Assembly (NCBI GenBank): GCA_020722645.1
Contig: DYKL01000046.1
Span: 1 to 15,076 of the forward strand
Length of the DNA: 15,076 nucleotides
DNA from: Acetofilamentum sp.
Lineage (GTDB): Bacteria > Bacteroidota > Bacteroidia > Bacteroidales > JAFGUD01
Reading direction: 5' to 3'
Positions 5,579 through 13,755 of the stretch are shown piece by piece. Numbering within the stretch: the first letter of the stretch is position 1; each line of letters opens with the position of its first letter. Below the pieces are notes generated by a model. That model had not been told where the DNA came from, made no database searches, and worked only from the letters and a program-made list of their open reading frames with translations. The translations under genes were made by a program, and so were the position numbers.

Positions 5579-8092
5579 ATGGCAGCATTTTCAAATAAAT
5601 CAAATAATATTTTTTCATACAGCAGAGAAGAAGCAGTTAGACTGGGAAACGACGAAATTATGCCTGAACATATATTTCTGGGCATTCTCAGAGATGGAGA
5701 CAACAGCATCTTAGACCTTTTGGTCAGAAACAACATTGAATTAAACAAGTTTCGTCGTCAAATTGAAAAACAAATTAAAGGTAATCATTTTGTTGAAGAA
5801 ATTGACCGGGAGATAAAATACAGTTCCAAAACTTCACGTGTTGTTGCTTTGATGCAGTTAGAAGCAATGTCAATGGAGAGCAAGGAAATAGAGCCGGAAC
5901 ATATATTTTTAGCTCTATTGCGTGCAAAAAACAATTTTATATATTCCTATCTGCAGGATAACAAACTTGAATATGCTCAGGTAAAAAAAATGTTATCTAC
6001 TCCCAAAGCCGAAAAAGAAAAAAATGATGACGACGAAGACGAAGATGAAGAATATTTTTCAAAAAAAAAACAATTTCCACAACAGAACCAAGGACAAAGA
6101 AATCGTCCTGTAAAGAGTGATACTCCTGTCCTTGACAATTTCGGCATTGACATTACTCAGGCAGCAATGGCAGGGAAATTAGACCCGATTGTCGGGCGAG
6201 AAACCGAAATCGAAAGAGTAGTGCAGATTTTAAGCCGCAGAAAAAAAAATAATCCTGTTTTAATTGGTGAACCCGGGGTCGGAAAATCAGCAATTGTTGA
6301 GGGACTTGCTATCAGAATCATAAATAAAAAAGTTTCAAGAGTCCTCTTTGGAAAAAGAATTGTATCATTGGATTTGGCTTCTCTGGTTGCCGGAACAAAA
6401 TACCGCGGACAGTTTGAGGAAAGAATGAAATCTCTTTTAAGAGAACTGGCTGAAAACAGCGATGTTATACTTTTTATTGATGAAATACATACAATTGTAG
6501 GAGCCGGTGGCGCAACAGGTTCTCTTGACGCTTCCAATATGCTGAAACCCGCTCTGGCAAGAGGTGATATTCAATGTATCGGTGCGACAACACTTGATGA
6601 ATATCGTCAAAATATAGAAAAGGACGGTGCTTTGGAAAGAAGATTTCAAAAAATTATTGTAGATCCTACTTCTATTGAAGAATCTATGGAAATTTTAAAA
6701 AATATTAAAAGTAAATACGAAGATTATCATAATGTTTTTTACACTGATGAAGCTATAAAAGCCTGTGTTTATTTAAGTTCCCGCTATGTAGTTGATAGAC
6801 ATCTGCCAGACAAAGCAATTGATGTTTTAGATGAAGCCGGTTCAAGAGTTCACATTTCCAAAATTTTAGTTCCTGAAATTATTGAAAAAATTGAAAAAGA
6901 TTTAGAAAAAGTCAGACAAGATAAATTACAGGCAGTTAAAGAGCAAAATTTTGAAAAAGCAGCATCTTTCAGAGACGACGAAAAACATTTAATTGCAAAG
7001 CTGGATTATGAAAAGGATCAATGGCAACGGAGTTTATCTTCAAACAAGGAGGTTGTAGATATAAATAACGTTGAAGAAGTAATTGCAATGATGACAGGAG
7101 TTCCGGTTCGCAGAATTGCCCAAGGCGAAAACGAACGCCTCAGAAATATGAAGGATTCTTTAAAAACTAAGATAGTTGGGCAATATGAAGCGGTTGATAA
7201 AATTGTAAAATCTATACAAAGAAACAGAACAGGGTTGAAAGACCCGAATCGTCCAATCGGTTCGTTTATATTTCTGGGACCAACAGGTGTTGGGAAAACA
7301 TATCTTGCAAAACTTTTAGCTGAATTTTTATTTGATTCAACGGATGCTCTTATTAGAATCGATATGAGCGAATATATGGAAAAATTCAGTATTTCCCGAC
7401 TCATAGGAGCGCCTCCGGGTTATATCGGTTACGAAGAAGGGGGGCAACTGACCGAAAAAGTCAGAAGAAAGCCATATTCAGTTGTATTGCTTGATGAAAT
7501 CGAAAAGGCTCACCCCGATGTGTTTAATCTTTTATTGCAAGTTCTTGACGAAGGGCTTTTGACCGATAGTTTAGGACGAAAAATTGATTTTAAAAATACT
7601 GTCATAATAATGACATCAAATATCGGAACAAGAGAATTGGAGAGCTTTGGTAGAGGTATTGGCTTTTCTGAAGAAAAAGAAGGTGATGAAAAAACTCAGA
7701 GTATCCTGAAAAAAGCTCTGAAAAAGGCATTTACTCCTGAATTTCTTAACAGAATTGACGATGTAGTTATTTTCAATTCATTAGACAAAGAACAAGTTGA
7801 TTTAATCGTTGAAATTGAATTGAACAAGTTTATCGAAAGAGTTAGAAAATCAGAATTTGACTTGGAATTTTCAGAAAACGTAAAAGATTTTATAGCTGAA
7901 AAAGGATTAGATAAAAAATACGGAGCAAGACCTATTAAAAGAGCTATTCAAAAATATATCGAAGATGAACTTGCAACTTTTATTATTGAACAAAGAATAG
8001 AAAAAGGCTCTAAGTTGATTATTTCATACAATAAAGAAGAAGATAAAATAACAGTTCAGGTTATTGAAGATAAAAAATTTGAAACTGAGTAA
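5579..8092 (+). CDS. clpC: ClpC-type AAA+ unfoldase of the Clp protease
   Basis: This 837-residue Hsp100 protein unfolds substrates and feeds them to ClpP in the cytoplasm. Domains in order: two Clp_N repeats (about 4-65 and 84-140); a flexible acidic linker rich in D/E then Q/N (about 148-180); AAA-1 with Walker A GEPGVGKS (230-237) and Walker B ILFIDE (297-302); a UVR-type segment in the short middle domain (about 447-480, EQNFEKAASFRDDEK), which marks ClpC rather than ClpA or ClpB; AAA-2 with GPTGVGKT (567-574) and VVLLDE (635-640); and a C-terminal D2-small domain with KKYGARPIKRAI. An IGF tripeptide (694-696, GRGIGFSEE) sits where the ClpP-docking loop is expected. The ATG at 5579 follows an A-rich leader. 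It is transcribed alone from the promoter at 5497-5526. No McsA/McsB or CtsR gene is next to it. Confidence 0.95.
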   Translation: MAAFSNKSNNIFSYSREEAVRLGNDEIMPEHIFLGILRDGDNSILDLLVRNNIELNKFRRQIEKQIKGNHFVEEIDREIKYSSKTSRVVALMQLEAMSMESKEIEPEHIFLALLRAKNNFIYSYLQDNKLEYAQVKKMLSTPKAEKEKNDDDEDEDEEYFSKKKQFPQQNQGQRNRPVKSDTPVLDNFGIDITQAAMAGKLDPIVGRETEIERVVQILSRRKKNNPVLIGEPGVGKSAIVEGLAIRIINKKVSRVLFGKRIVSLDLASLVAGTKYRGQFEERMKSLLRELAENSDVILFIDEIHTIVGAGGATGSLDASNMLKPALARGDIQCIGATTLDEYRQNIEKDGALERRFQKIIVDPTSIEESMEILKNIKSKYEDYHNVFYTDEAIKACVYLSSRYVVDRHLPDKAIDVLDEAGSRVHISKILVPEIIEKIEKDLEKVRQDKLQAVKEQNFEKAASFRDDEKHLIAKLDYEKDQWQRSLSSNKEVVDINNVEEVIAMMTGVPVRRIAQGENERLRNMKDSLKTKIVGQYEAVDKIVKSIQRNRTGLKDPNRPIGSFIFLGPTGVGKTYLAKLLAEFLFDSTDALIRIDMSEYMEKFSISRLIGAPPGYIGYEEGGQLTEKVRRKPYSVVLLDEIEKAHPDVFNLLLQVLDEGLLTDSLGRKIDFKNTVIIMTSNIGTRELESFGRGIGFSEEKEGDEKTQSILKKALKKAFTPEFLNRIDDVVIFNSLDKEQVDLIVEIELNKFIERVRKSEFDLEFSENVKDFIAEKGLDKKYGARPIKRAIQKYIEDELATFIIEQRIEKGSKLIISYNKEEDKITVQVIEDKKFETE

Positions 8093-8117
8093 AAAAATAA
8101 GTTTATATTTTATAAGG

Positions 8118-8219
8118 CTGTCTAAAAATACCGAACATTTAGTTTGCAGAAAAACTTTGTCTAAACATTTTGATTTTAATGAAATTATACAAAGTTTGTA
8201 AATGTTACTTTTTAGACAG
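8118..8219. repeat. MITE-like nested inverted repeat after clpC
   Basis: Termini CTGTCTAAAAA (8118-8128) and TTTTTAGACAG (8209-8219) are perfect 11-bp inverted repeats. Nested inside are AACATTT / AAATGTT (8134-8140, 8200-8206) and AAACTTTGT / ACAAAGTTT (8152-8160, 8189-8197). The whole 102 bases could fold into one long bulged hairpin. There is no coding capacity and no clear target duplication. The end sequence (G)GCTGTCTAAAAA resembles ends seen in several insertion-sequence families. A T-rich tract follows (8220-8231), so it could also work as the clpC terminator. Confidence 0.6.
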
Positions 8220-8269
8220 TTTTCTTTTTTTGTAAAAATAAATTTTTTCTGAAATATTGACTTTAATTA

Positions 8270-9625
8270 ATGAATATCAAAGGAATAATAAAAGGAAATT
8301 TTAATAAATATAAAGACAGCAAACTTGTAAAAGGCAGTTCTGCTTTTTTGGTTATAAAAATAATATCATTAATATTTGGTTATATAAACGTTATTATTGT
8401 TACAAAATATTTTGGAAAGTCTGCGCTTGGAATCTTTTCATACATAGTATCTATTATAACAATTGTTGGAACTTTTTCCGGTCTGGGTGTAGAAATGACA
8501 ACATTGAGATTTGTTTCCAAATTCAGAGCATTGAAAGACTTCGGAAAGGTTAAATCCACATACTTTCAGGCATTAAAAGTTGTCTTTATTCATGGTTTGT
8601 TACTTTCGTTGTTTTTTTTCATCTTCCCAGAATTTGTAGCAGGTAAAATTTTAGGAAAACCTGAAAATGCTCATTTTATTAGATTTTTTGCATTTTTGCT
8701 AATACCTATTTCAATTCGTAAAATAAATAATCAATTCCAAAGGGCTTTTGGCAAAATAGGACAGTTTGGGTTTGTAAATCTTTTTTTTACTCCATTAACA
8801 GTAATAATACTTTTTTTTATACTGATATTATCAAATAATAGAGACGAAGCTACGCCTACAAATGCACACTTTGTAAGTATGCTGATTATGTTTGTAATCA
8901 GTATTTTTTTTGTTTTATCCATCAAAAAATGGAAGACTGCCAAAATTACAGAGAAAGTTAAATTGAAAGAAATTTTCAGGGTTTCAATTCCAATGTATGC
9001 AATTGCAATAACCGGAGCTGTTTCGACTTTTGCAGATAAGATGATATTAGGATATTTTGTGTCGAATGCAGAGATTGGAGTTTATCATGCAATGAACCGG
9101 ACAGCTATGCTGATTGGCGTTTTTCTTATAACTGCCAATTCTTCGTTAGCACCAAAATTTTCGGAACTAGTAGAACTTCGTCAAATTGACGAATTAAAAA
9201 AATTGGTTGATAGATCAACAAAATATATAGCTTTATCTTCTTTTGCCATTTTTGTAGGAGTAATGTTAATTTCAGTACCTTTTATTAATTTTTTGGATTT
9301 AGGACTCGAAAAAGCATTTTTTGTGCTTTTGTCAATGTCGATTGGTGAATTGTTTAATGCTTGGGTTGGACCAGTCGCTTCATTTCTTTTAATGTCGGGA
9401 CATGAAAAAATCAACCAAAATATGAGTATTGTTTTTACTGTTTTGTACGTTGTTTTTAATGTTGTTTTAATCTACTTTATTGGTATTTTAGGTGCCGCAA
9501 TTGCTACTTCTTTAATTATTATTGCCAAAAATATTATTTTTGTGATTATTGTTAAGCGAAAATATAATATTTTGTTTTTTTACATTCCAAAAATTATAAA
9601 ACGAGCTTTTAAGATTAAGATTTAA
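8270..9625 (+). CDS. Polysaccharide flippase of the Wzx/MOP family
   Basis: This 451-residue integral membrane protein is built mostly of hydrophobic helices, about 12 by eye, separated by short basic loops. The N terminus (GSSAFLVIKIISLIFGYINVIIVTKYFGKSALGIFSY) has the form typical of Wzx O-unit or exopolysaccharide flippases, which move undecaprenyl-linked repeat units across the inner membrane. An asparagine-rich loop (LSNNRDEATPTNAH) separates two halves, as in MOP exporters. The ATG at 8270 follows a T-rich leader and the frame has no better upstream start. It heads the glycan region but is separated from the glycosyltransferase and sulfotransferase genes by about 1.3 kb of broken genes, suggesting the cassette was once continuous. 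The substrate cannot be read from sequence. Confidence 0.88.
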   Translation: MNIKGIIKGNFNKYKDSKLVKGSSAFLVIKIISLIFGYINVIIVTKYFGKSALGIFSYIVSIITIVGTFSGLGVEMTTLRFVSKFRALKDFGKVKSTYFQALKVVFIHGLLLSLFFFIFPEFVAGKILGKPENAHFIRFFAFLLIPISIRKINNQFQRAFGKIGQFGFVNLFFTPLTVIILFFILILSNNRDEATPTNAHFVSMLIMFVISIFFVLSIKKWKTAKITEKVKLKEIFRVSIPMYAIAITGAVSTFADKMILGYFVSNAEIGVYHAMNRTAMLIGVFLITANSSLAPKFSELVELRQIDELKKLVDRSTKYIALSSFAIFVGVMLISVPFINFLDLGLEKAFFVLLSMSIGELFNAWVGPVASFLLMSGHEKINQNMSIVFTVLYVVFNVVLIYFIGILGAAIATSLIIIAKNIIFVIIVKRKYNILFFYIPKIIKRAFKIKI

Positions 9626-9679
9626 ATGGACGAAAAAACACAAAATCCTATTTTTATTATTGGCATTTGTGGATGTTGA
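9626..9679 (+). pseudogene. 17-codon scrap abutting the flippase gene, possibly a sulfotransferase start
   Basis: An ATG directly abuts the flippase stop (TAAATG) and opens a 17-codon frame (MDEKTQNPIFIIGICGC) ending in TGA. The PIFIIG stretch looks like the first strand leading into the PAPS-binding loop of sulfotransferases (typically PIFIIGxPRSGTT), a family found three times downstream. It may be the decayed start of another such gene. With so few residues the resemblance is weak. Confidence 0.2.
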
Positions 9680-9693
9680 ATGGTTAAATTTGG

Positions 9694-9701
9694 TATATTT
9701 G
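9694..9701 (+). promoter_or_regulatory. Promoter -7 box before the Hsp70-fragment gene
   Basis: TATATTTG is identical to the clpC -7 box and fits TAnnTTTG. It sits 22 bases before the ATG at 9723. A TTG is found at 9676-9678, but 15 bases away rather than 19-21, so the -33 element is imperfect. Confidence 0.4.
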
Positions 9702-9722
9702 CAGAAACCAATAACAAAAACT

Positions 9723-10172
9723 ATGAAAGAAAAAATTTTTAATCTGGTATTTGAAGAATTCAAACGTCAATACGGATTTGAATTGCCAAAAGACGAAATG
9801 ACTTTAAAAAGGGTATAAGATGCTTGTATTAAAGCTGAAATTGAACTTAAAAGTTTGGATAGTACACATATTGATTTGCCTTTTATTTATGCTGACAATA
9901 ATGGTCCAAAACATTTAGTTTTAATTGTTCCAAAAAATATTGATACAAGGATAGAAAATATTAAAAAACAAAAAGAAATAGTACCGGATGTCAATAAAAC
10001 ACTCCATAAATCTGAAGCAGAAAGTCTTAATTCTTTTTTAAACGATATAATTGCGCAGAAAGAGGAAAAAAGAGAAAAAAGAAAATTCAACGTTACACCT
10101 ATATTGTTTATAATAATAGTTATAGCATTAGCCGCCTTAATTTACTTTTTCGGAATACATTTACCATTTTAA
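9723..10172 (+). pseudogene. DnaK-fragment/transmembrane protein, interrupted by an in-frame TAA
   Basis: Reading from the ATG at 9723, the first 31 codons give FEEFKRQYGFELPKDEMTLKRV and then meet TAA at 9816-9818. The same frame continues with IKAEIELKSLDSTHIDLPF and YADNNGPKHL. This aligns well with DnaK around residues 233-290 (subdomain IIB of the ATPase domain: EEFKKDQGIDL, KAKIELSS, NLPYITADATGPKH). After that come a charged, coiled-coil-prone segment and one membrane helix (about ILFIIIVIALAALIYFFG), ending FGIHLPF. The rest of the Hsp70 (ATP-binding lobes, substrate domain) is absent, so it cannot be a working chaperone. A TTG at 9855 could start a 105-residue product. Most likely this is a decayed gene; read-through is an unlikely alternative. 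The tail-anchored layout would place the Hsp70-like part in the cytoplasm. Confidence 0.7.
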
Positions 10173-10223
10173 AAAATAGATTATTTTTTTTGCTATGTTC
10201 TAAAATTATGAACAAAATTTGGA

Positions 10224-10255
10224 TTTGATAATTAAATATAGATTTTTTATTTTTG
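10224..10255 (+). promoter_or_regulatory. Intact promoter in front of the transposase remnant
   Basis: TTTG at 10224-10227 is followed after 20 bases by TATTTTTG (10248-10255), a full match to the Bacteroidota consensus. It lies 15 bases before the transposase ATG at 10271. Because the transposase is dead and runs in the same direction as the sulfotransferase operon, this could now supply transcripts to the genes from 10975 onward. Confidence 0.5.
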
Positions 10256-10270
10256 TATAAAAAATATATT

Positions 10271-10970
10271 ATGCATTGTCCAAAATGCAAAAGTTCAAAA
10301 AAAGTAAAAAAATGGTGTTGTTAAATTTAATCAACGCTACAAATGTAAAGACTGTGGTTATAATTTCAAAGTAGAATTTAAATCAACAGCTAAAAAGCCT
10401 GATGAAAGGAGATTTGGTCTAATGCTTTATTTAGAAGGTCTTGGATATCATTCAATAGGTAGATTTTTAAATGTTAGTCATGTATCTGTAATAAATTGGA
10501 TTTAAAAAAAATGGACAACTAATTAATGAAATACGCAATTACAAGCCTATTTAGATAATGGAATTAGATGAGTTCCATTCATATTGTGATTCAAAAAAAA
10601 ATACTGTTGGATTTGGACTTCATTTAGTAGAAAAGAAAAAGAATACATTGATTTCATTGTGGGAAATAGAAAGATAAGAACAGGAATAATGCTTTTGGAT
10701 AAAGTAAAAGATAAAGCAATTGGCTTAGTTATGGCAGATTATTGGAAATCATATAATGAAGTGGTATCTGATAATATTTTGATTCAAAACAAGAAAGAGA
10801 AATTTAGAGTTAAAAGCTATAACGGTTTAATAATATATTTTATAGCTCGTTTCAGACGAAAAACAAAATTCTATACTAAAAGGATTGAAATGAGGGTATA
10901 TACTCTGATTTTTTTTTTGCAAAAAGGAGCAATAAACTATCTATACTTAATTACTAATTCCGAAAATTTA
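10271..10970 (+). pseudogene. IS1-family transposase remnant with several frameshifts
   Basis: Pieces of an IS1-type InsA/InsB transposase can be followed through changing frames. They are a zinc ribbon (MHCPKCKSSKK, then RYKCKDCGYNF), a helix-turn-helix (YHSIGRFLNVSHVSVINWI), the InsB catalytic start (MELDEFHSYCDSKKNTVGFGL), then VMADYWKSYNEVV, and the typical C-terminal block (KSYNGLI, FIARFRRKTKFYTKRIEM). Frame changes occur in an A7 run (10306-10312), near an A8 run after a TAA at 10503, and near 10632-10645; a further TAG lies at 10552. Three shifts plus stops make it inactive. IS1 elements normally use one programmed shift between insA and insB, which does not account for these. No terminal repeats or target duplication were recognised. 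Its 3' end overlaps the start of the next sulfotransferase gene. Confidence 0.82.
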
Positions 10971-10974
10971 ACTT

Positions 10975-11844
10975 ATGAATTTTAAAAATAATACTATTAT
11001 TTATGATGATAATTTTATAAAAAAAGCCATAAAAAACAATAAATTTTTGTGTTCAAATTATTTGAATATAAAATTTCACTTAAACAAAAATAAAGTCGAG
11101 AAGATTAGAAAAGGTAATATATTCATGTTACATACTGGACGTGTCGGCAGCACTGTGTTAGCTGATTTATTAAATCAACATTCAAAAATAAGTTGGGATG
11201 GAGAATTTTATCCAAAACAAAAAAAAAGATATTTAAAATTTATCTATAACGATCCAATTGACTTTTTGAAGATAAAAATGAATCAAAAAGTATCAGAATT
11301 CTACGGTTTTGAACTTAAATGCTCTAAAAATCAATTATATACTGCTCATTCTATAAATTTAGATTTAGATGTCTTTTTGGATAGAATAAAAGAATTAAAT
11401 TTTAATAATTTTATTTTATTAGAGCGAAAAAATTATTTAAAACAATTTATTTCATTATATTTTGCAAGAAAAACAAAAATTCATCATATAAAATATAACA
11501 TAAATAAAATATCTATTTTAAATATAGAATTCGAATCATGTTTGTGGTTTAATAAACAACAACCTCTTATTAAGCACTTTGAGTATCTTGATAATTTTTA
11601 TAAAGAAACAAAAGACTTATTAAGTAAAGATAAATCCTTATTTTTAACTTATGAAGATGAAATTCAAGAAAATCCATTAGTTGCTTATGAGAAAATATGC
11701 GATTTTTTAAATATAAAACCAGAACTACCTATAATCAATTTAAAAAGAACTAATCCGTATCCTCTTAAAGATGTAATTAAAAATTATAATGAAGTAGAAA
11801 AATATTTAACAGGTACAAAATATGAGTGGATGTTGAAAGATTAA
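10975..11844 (+). CDS. Sulfotransferase family protein
   Basis: The 289-residue product would transfer sulfate from PAPS to an acceptor, probably a glycan. The PAPS 5'-phosphosulfate loop is LHTGRVGSTV at residues 52-61, and the 3'-phosphate motif is LLERKNYLKQFIS at 148-160, a form (R-x-N-x-x-x-x-x-x-S) typical of the family. A conserved WDGEFY stretch lies near 74-79. No signal peptide is present, so it should act at the cytoplasmic face. The ATG at 10975 lies within the end of the transposase remnant; the first 45 residues are very lysine- and asparagine-rich and may partly reflect that junction. A later ATG at 11125 would cut into the strand before the PAPS loop, so 10975 is kept. It differs clearly in type from the two sulfotransferases at 12866 and 13756. 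It leads a tight operon of four genes. Confidence 0.78.
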   Translation: MNFKNNTIIYDDNFIKKAIKNNKFLCSNYLNIKFHLNKNKVEKIRKGNIFMLHTGRVGSTVLADLLNQHSKISWDGEFYPKQKKRYLKFIYNDPIDFLKIKMNQKVSEFYGFELKCSKNQLYTAHSINLDLDVFLDRIKELNFNNFILLERKNYLKQFISLYFARKTKIHHIKYNINKISILNIEFESCLWFNKQQPLIKHFEYLDNFYKETKDLLSKDKSLFLTYEDEIQENPLVAYEKICDFLNIKPELPIINLKRTNPYPLKDVIKNYNEVEKYLTGTKYEWMLKD

Positions 11845-11854
11845 ATGTATTATT

Positions 11855-12856
11855 ATGAAAATTGCAATATATTACCCCAATAAATTTCCTGCATTTAGCA
11901 TAAAAATATATACAGATATTTTGATTAAAGAAATTGCTAAAATGGGTGTGGAATTTCTTAAATTTAACGATTTTAATTCAATAAATCAAAAAATTGACTT
12001 AATTTGGGATACTCAAACAGGAGGCGGAAATCCTACTTTTTTAGATAAAAAATACGATGTTCCAACTGTAATTACAATGCATGGAGCGGCTTTGTTTGCT
12101 TTGCCAATTAAAGATAATATCTATAAAATTAAATCAGTTTTAAGAATAATATATAATCAATTGAAATATAAGAAAATATGGAATAAAAAAATAAATTTCA
12201 TTGATAAAATAATTGCTGTATCCGAATATGGTAAATATGAGGCTATAAAATACTTAAAATTTAATGAAAATAAAATTACAACTATTTATCATGGAGTAAA
12301 TCAAATTTTTTCAAAAAATAATGAAAATTTAATTACTAAAAACGAGAAAATATTTCTACATATTTCCCAATTTCAACCAAAAAAAAATTTAAAAAGATTA
12401 ATTAATGCTTTTCAAATAGCAAATAAAAAAATATCAGATATTAAACTTAAGATTATTTGTCCGGGATACCCAAAAGTTGAAAAAATTGAAAATATAGAAA
12501 TAATTAATATATACATAGACAGAGAGGAAATAATAGAATACTATCATAATTCTTACGCATTTATTTTTCCTTCATTACACGAAACTTTTGGTTTACCAAT
12601 TCTTGAAGCAATGGCAAGTGGATTACCGGTAATAACATCAAATTCTACTGCTTGCAGAGAAGTTGCAGGAAAAAATGCTCTATTAGTAAATCCTTATAAT
12701 ATTTTGGATATTGCAGAAGCAATAATTAAAATTTCTGAAAATAAATCATTTTATAATCAGTTATCTTTAGCAGGAATAAAACATTCGCAAAAATATACTT
12801 GGGAAAAATCAGCACAAGAACATTATAAGCTATTCAAACAAATAATTAAAGAATAA
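11855..12856 (+). CDS. Glycosyltransferase family 4 (GT-B fold)
   Basis: This 333-residue retaining glycosyltransferase uses a nucleotide sugar to extend a lipid-linked or surface glycan at the cytoplasmic membrane face. The N-terminal GT-B half includes WDTQTGGGNP and TMHG (residues 75-77), and AVSEYGK near 121-127. The C-terminal half has the domain start FLHISQFQPKKNLKRLI (about 167-183) and the EX7E motif at E243 and E251 (HETFGLPILEAMASG), followed by P-V-I-T-S and AGKNALLVNP. No signal peptide or membrane helix is visible. It starts 10 bases after the first sulfotransferase and ends nine bases before the second, indicating one operon. Codons are extremely A+T-rich, with many AAA, AAT, ATA and TTA. 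Donor sugar and linkage cannot be told from sequence. Confidence 0.92.
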   Translation: MKIAIYYPNKFPAFSIKIYTDILIKEIAKMGVEFLKFNDFNSINQKIDLIWDTQTGGGNPTFLDKKYDVPTVITMHGAALFALPIKDNIYKIKSVLRIIYNQLKYKKIWNKKINFIDKIIAVSEYGKYEAIKYLKFNENKITTIYHGVNQIFSKNNENLITKNEKIFLHISQFQPKKNLKRLINAFQIANKKISDIKLKIICPGYPKVEKIENIEIINIYIDREEIIEYYHNSYAFIFPSLHETFGLPILEAMASGLPVITSNSTACREVAGKNALLVNPYNILDIAEAIIKISENKSFYNQLSLAGIKHSQKYTWEKSAQEHYKLFKQIIKE

Positions 12857-12865
12857 AGAATTTAC

Positions 12866-13744
12866 ATGAAACAACTTGATTTTATGTGTATTGGAGTTCA
12901 AAAAGGTGCAACAACTTCAATTCATCAAATATTAAAGCAACACCCGCAAATTTTTTTGCCCAATGTAAAAGAAGTTCTTTTTTTTGATAGAGACGAAAAT
13001 TTTGAACAAGGAATAAGCTGGTATCAAGAACATTTTAAAGAAGCAAAATCAACCCAAACCATTGGTGAAGTTTGTCCAAGTTATATTTATGATGCAAAAG
13101 CTCCCAAACGAATATATGATTATAATCCAAACATAAAATTAATTTTGATTTTAAGAAATCCGGCAGACAGGGCTTTTTCGCAGTATAAAATGAGAGTCGG
13201 CAGAGGAGACGAAAAAAGAAGATTTGAAGATGCTGTAAAAACTGAACTTCAAAAAATTAAGAATAACGAGGACTATCCTCTGCCCGAACATTATATTGCA
13301 AGAGGTTTTTACGATAAACAAATAATCAGATATTTTGAGCTTTTTGATAAAAAAAACATACTAATTTTGTTATTTAAAAAAGATTTTTTAGATAATAAAA
13401 AAGAAACCATTAAAAAAATATTAGATTTTATTAATGTTGATTCCTCTGTTAGTTTGCCGCTAAATATTAAAGCAACACCTGATGTTAATTGGAAAAGTCA
13501 GTTTTTAAATAAAATACTTAATACAGCAAATCCAATAAATCAATTTGCTAAAAAAATAATTCCAAGCAAAAAAACACGTTTAAAAATAAAATATTTTTTT
13601 TCAAATTTCAACCAAAAAGCAACTGCAAGTAAATTGGAACTTGAAGAAATTAGACCATTTTTGATTAATGAAGTTTATAAAGAAAGTATATTAAATTTAG
13701 AAAAATTAATTGACAAAGATTTAAGCAACTGGTTAAAAATTTAA
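12866..13744 (+). CDS. Sulfotransferase (Sulfotransfer_1/NDST-like), first of a tandem pair
   Basis: This 292-residue PAPS-dependent sulfotransferase is of the type related to heparan-sulfate sulfotransferases. The PAPS loop is GVQKGATTSI (residues 10-19). KEVLFFD (35-41) holds the glutamate expected as catalytic base (E36), and the 3'-phosphate motif is LRNPADRAFSQY (96-107). A GEVCPSYIY segment and the later ARGFYDKQI are also usual family blocks. The gene lies nine bases after the glycosyltransferase. Its product matches the next gene product along its whole length at roughly half of positions by eye, including a shared C terminus (KESILNLEKLIDKDLSNWLKI against KESILELQDLIGRDLSDWLKI). The two therefore arose by duplication. 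A role in sulfating the glycan made by the neighbouring transferase is inferred. Confidence 0.9.
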   Translation: MKQLDFMCIGVQKGATTSIHQILKQHPQIFLPNVKEVLFFDRDENFEQGISWYQEHFKEAKSTQTIGEVCPSYIYDAKAPKRIYDYNPNIKLILILRNPADRAFSQYKMRVGRGDEKRRFEDAVKTELQKIKNNEDYPLPEHYIARGFYDKQIIRYFELFDKKNILILLFKKDFLDNKKETIKKILDFINVDSSVSLPLNIKATPDVNWKSQFLNKILNTANPINQFAKKIIPSKKTRLKIKYFFSNFNQKATASKLELEEIRPFLINEVYKESILNLEKLIDKDLSNWLKI

Positions 13745-13755
13745 AATAATATCAA

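Noticed and set aside
9512..9763. Minus-strand open frame across the end of the flippase gene
   Set aside because: Composition is that of reversed A+T-rich DNA, with many N, K and F and no motif; it overlaps a well-supported gene.
9723..10172. Stop-codon read-through or a recoded TAA in the Hsp70-fragment gene
   Set aside because: TAA is used as the normal stop throughout the window, there is no recoding structure visible after it, and the gene sits among other debris; decay is simpler.
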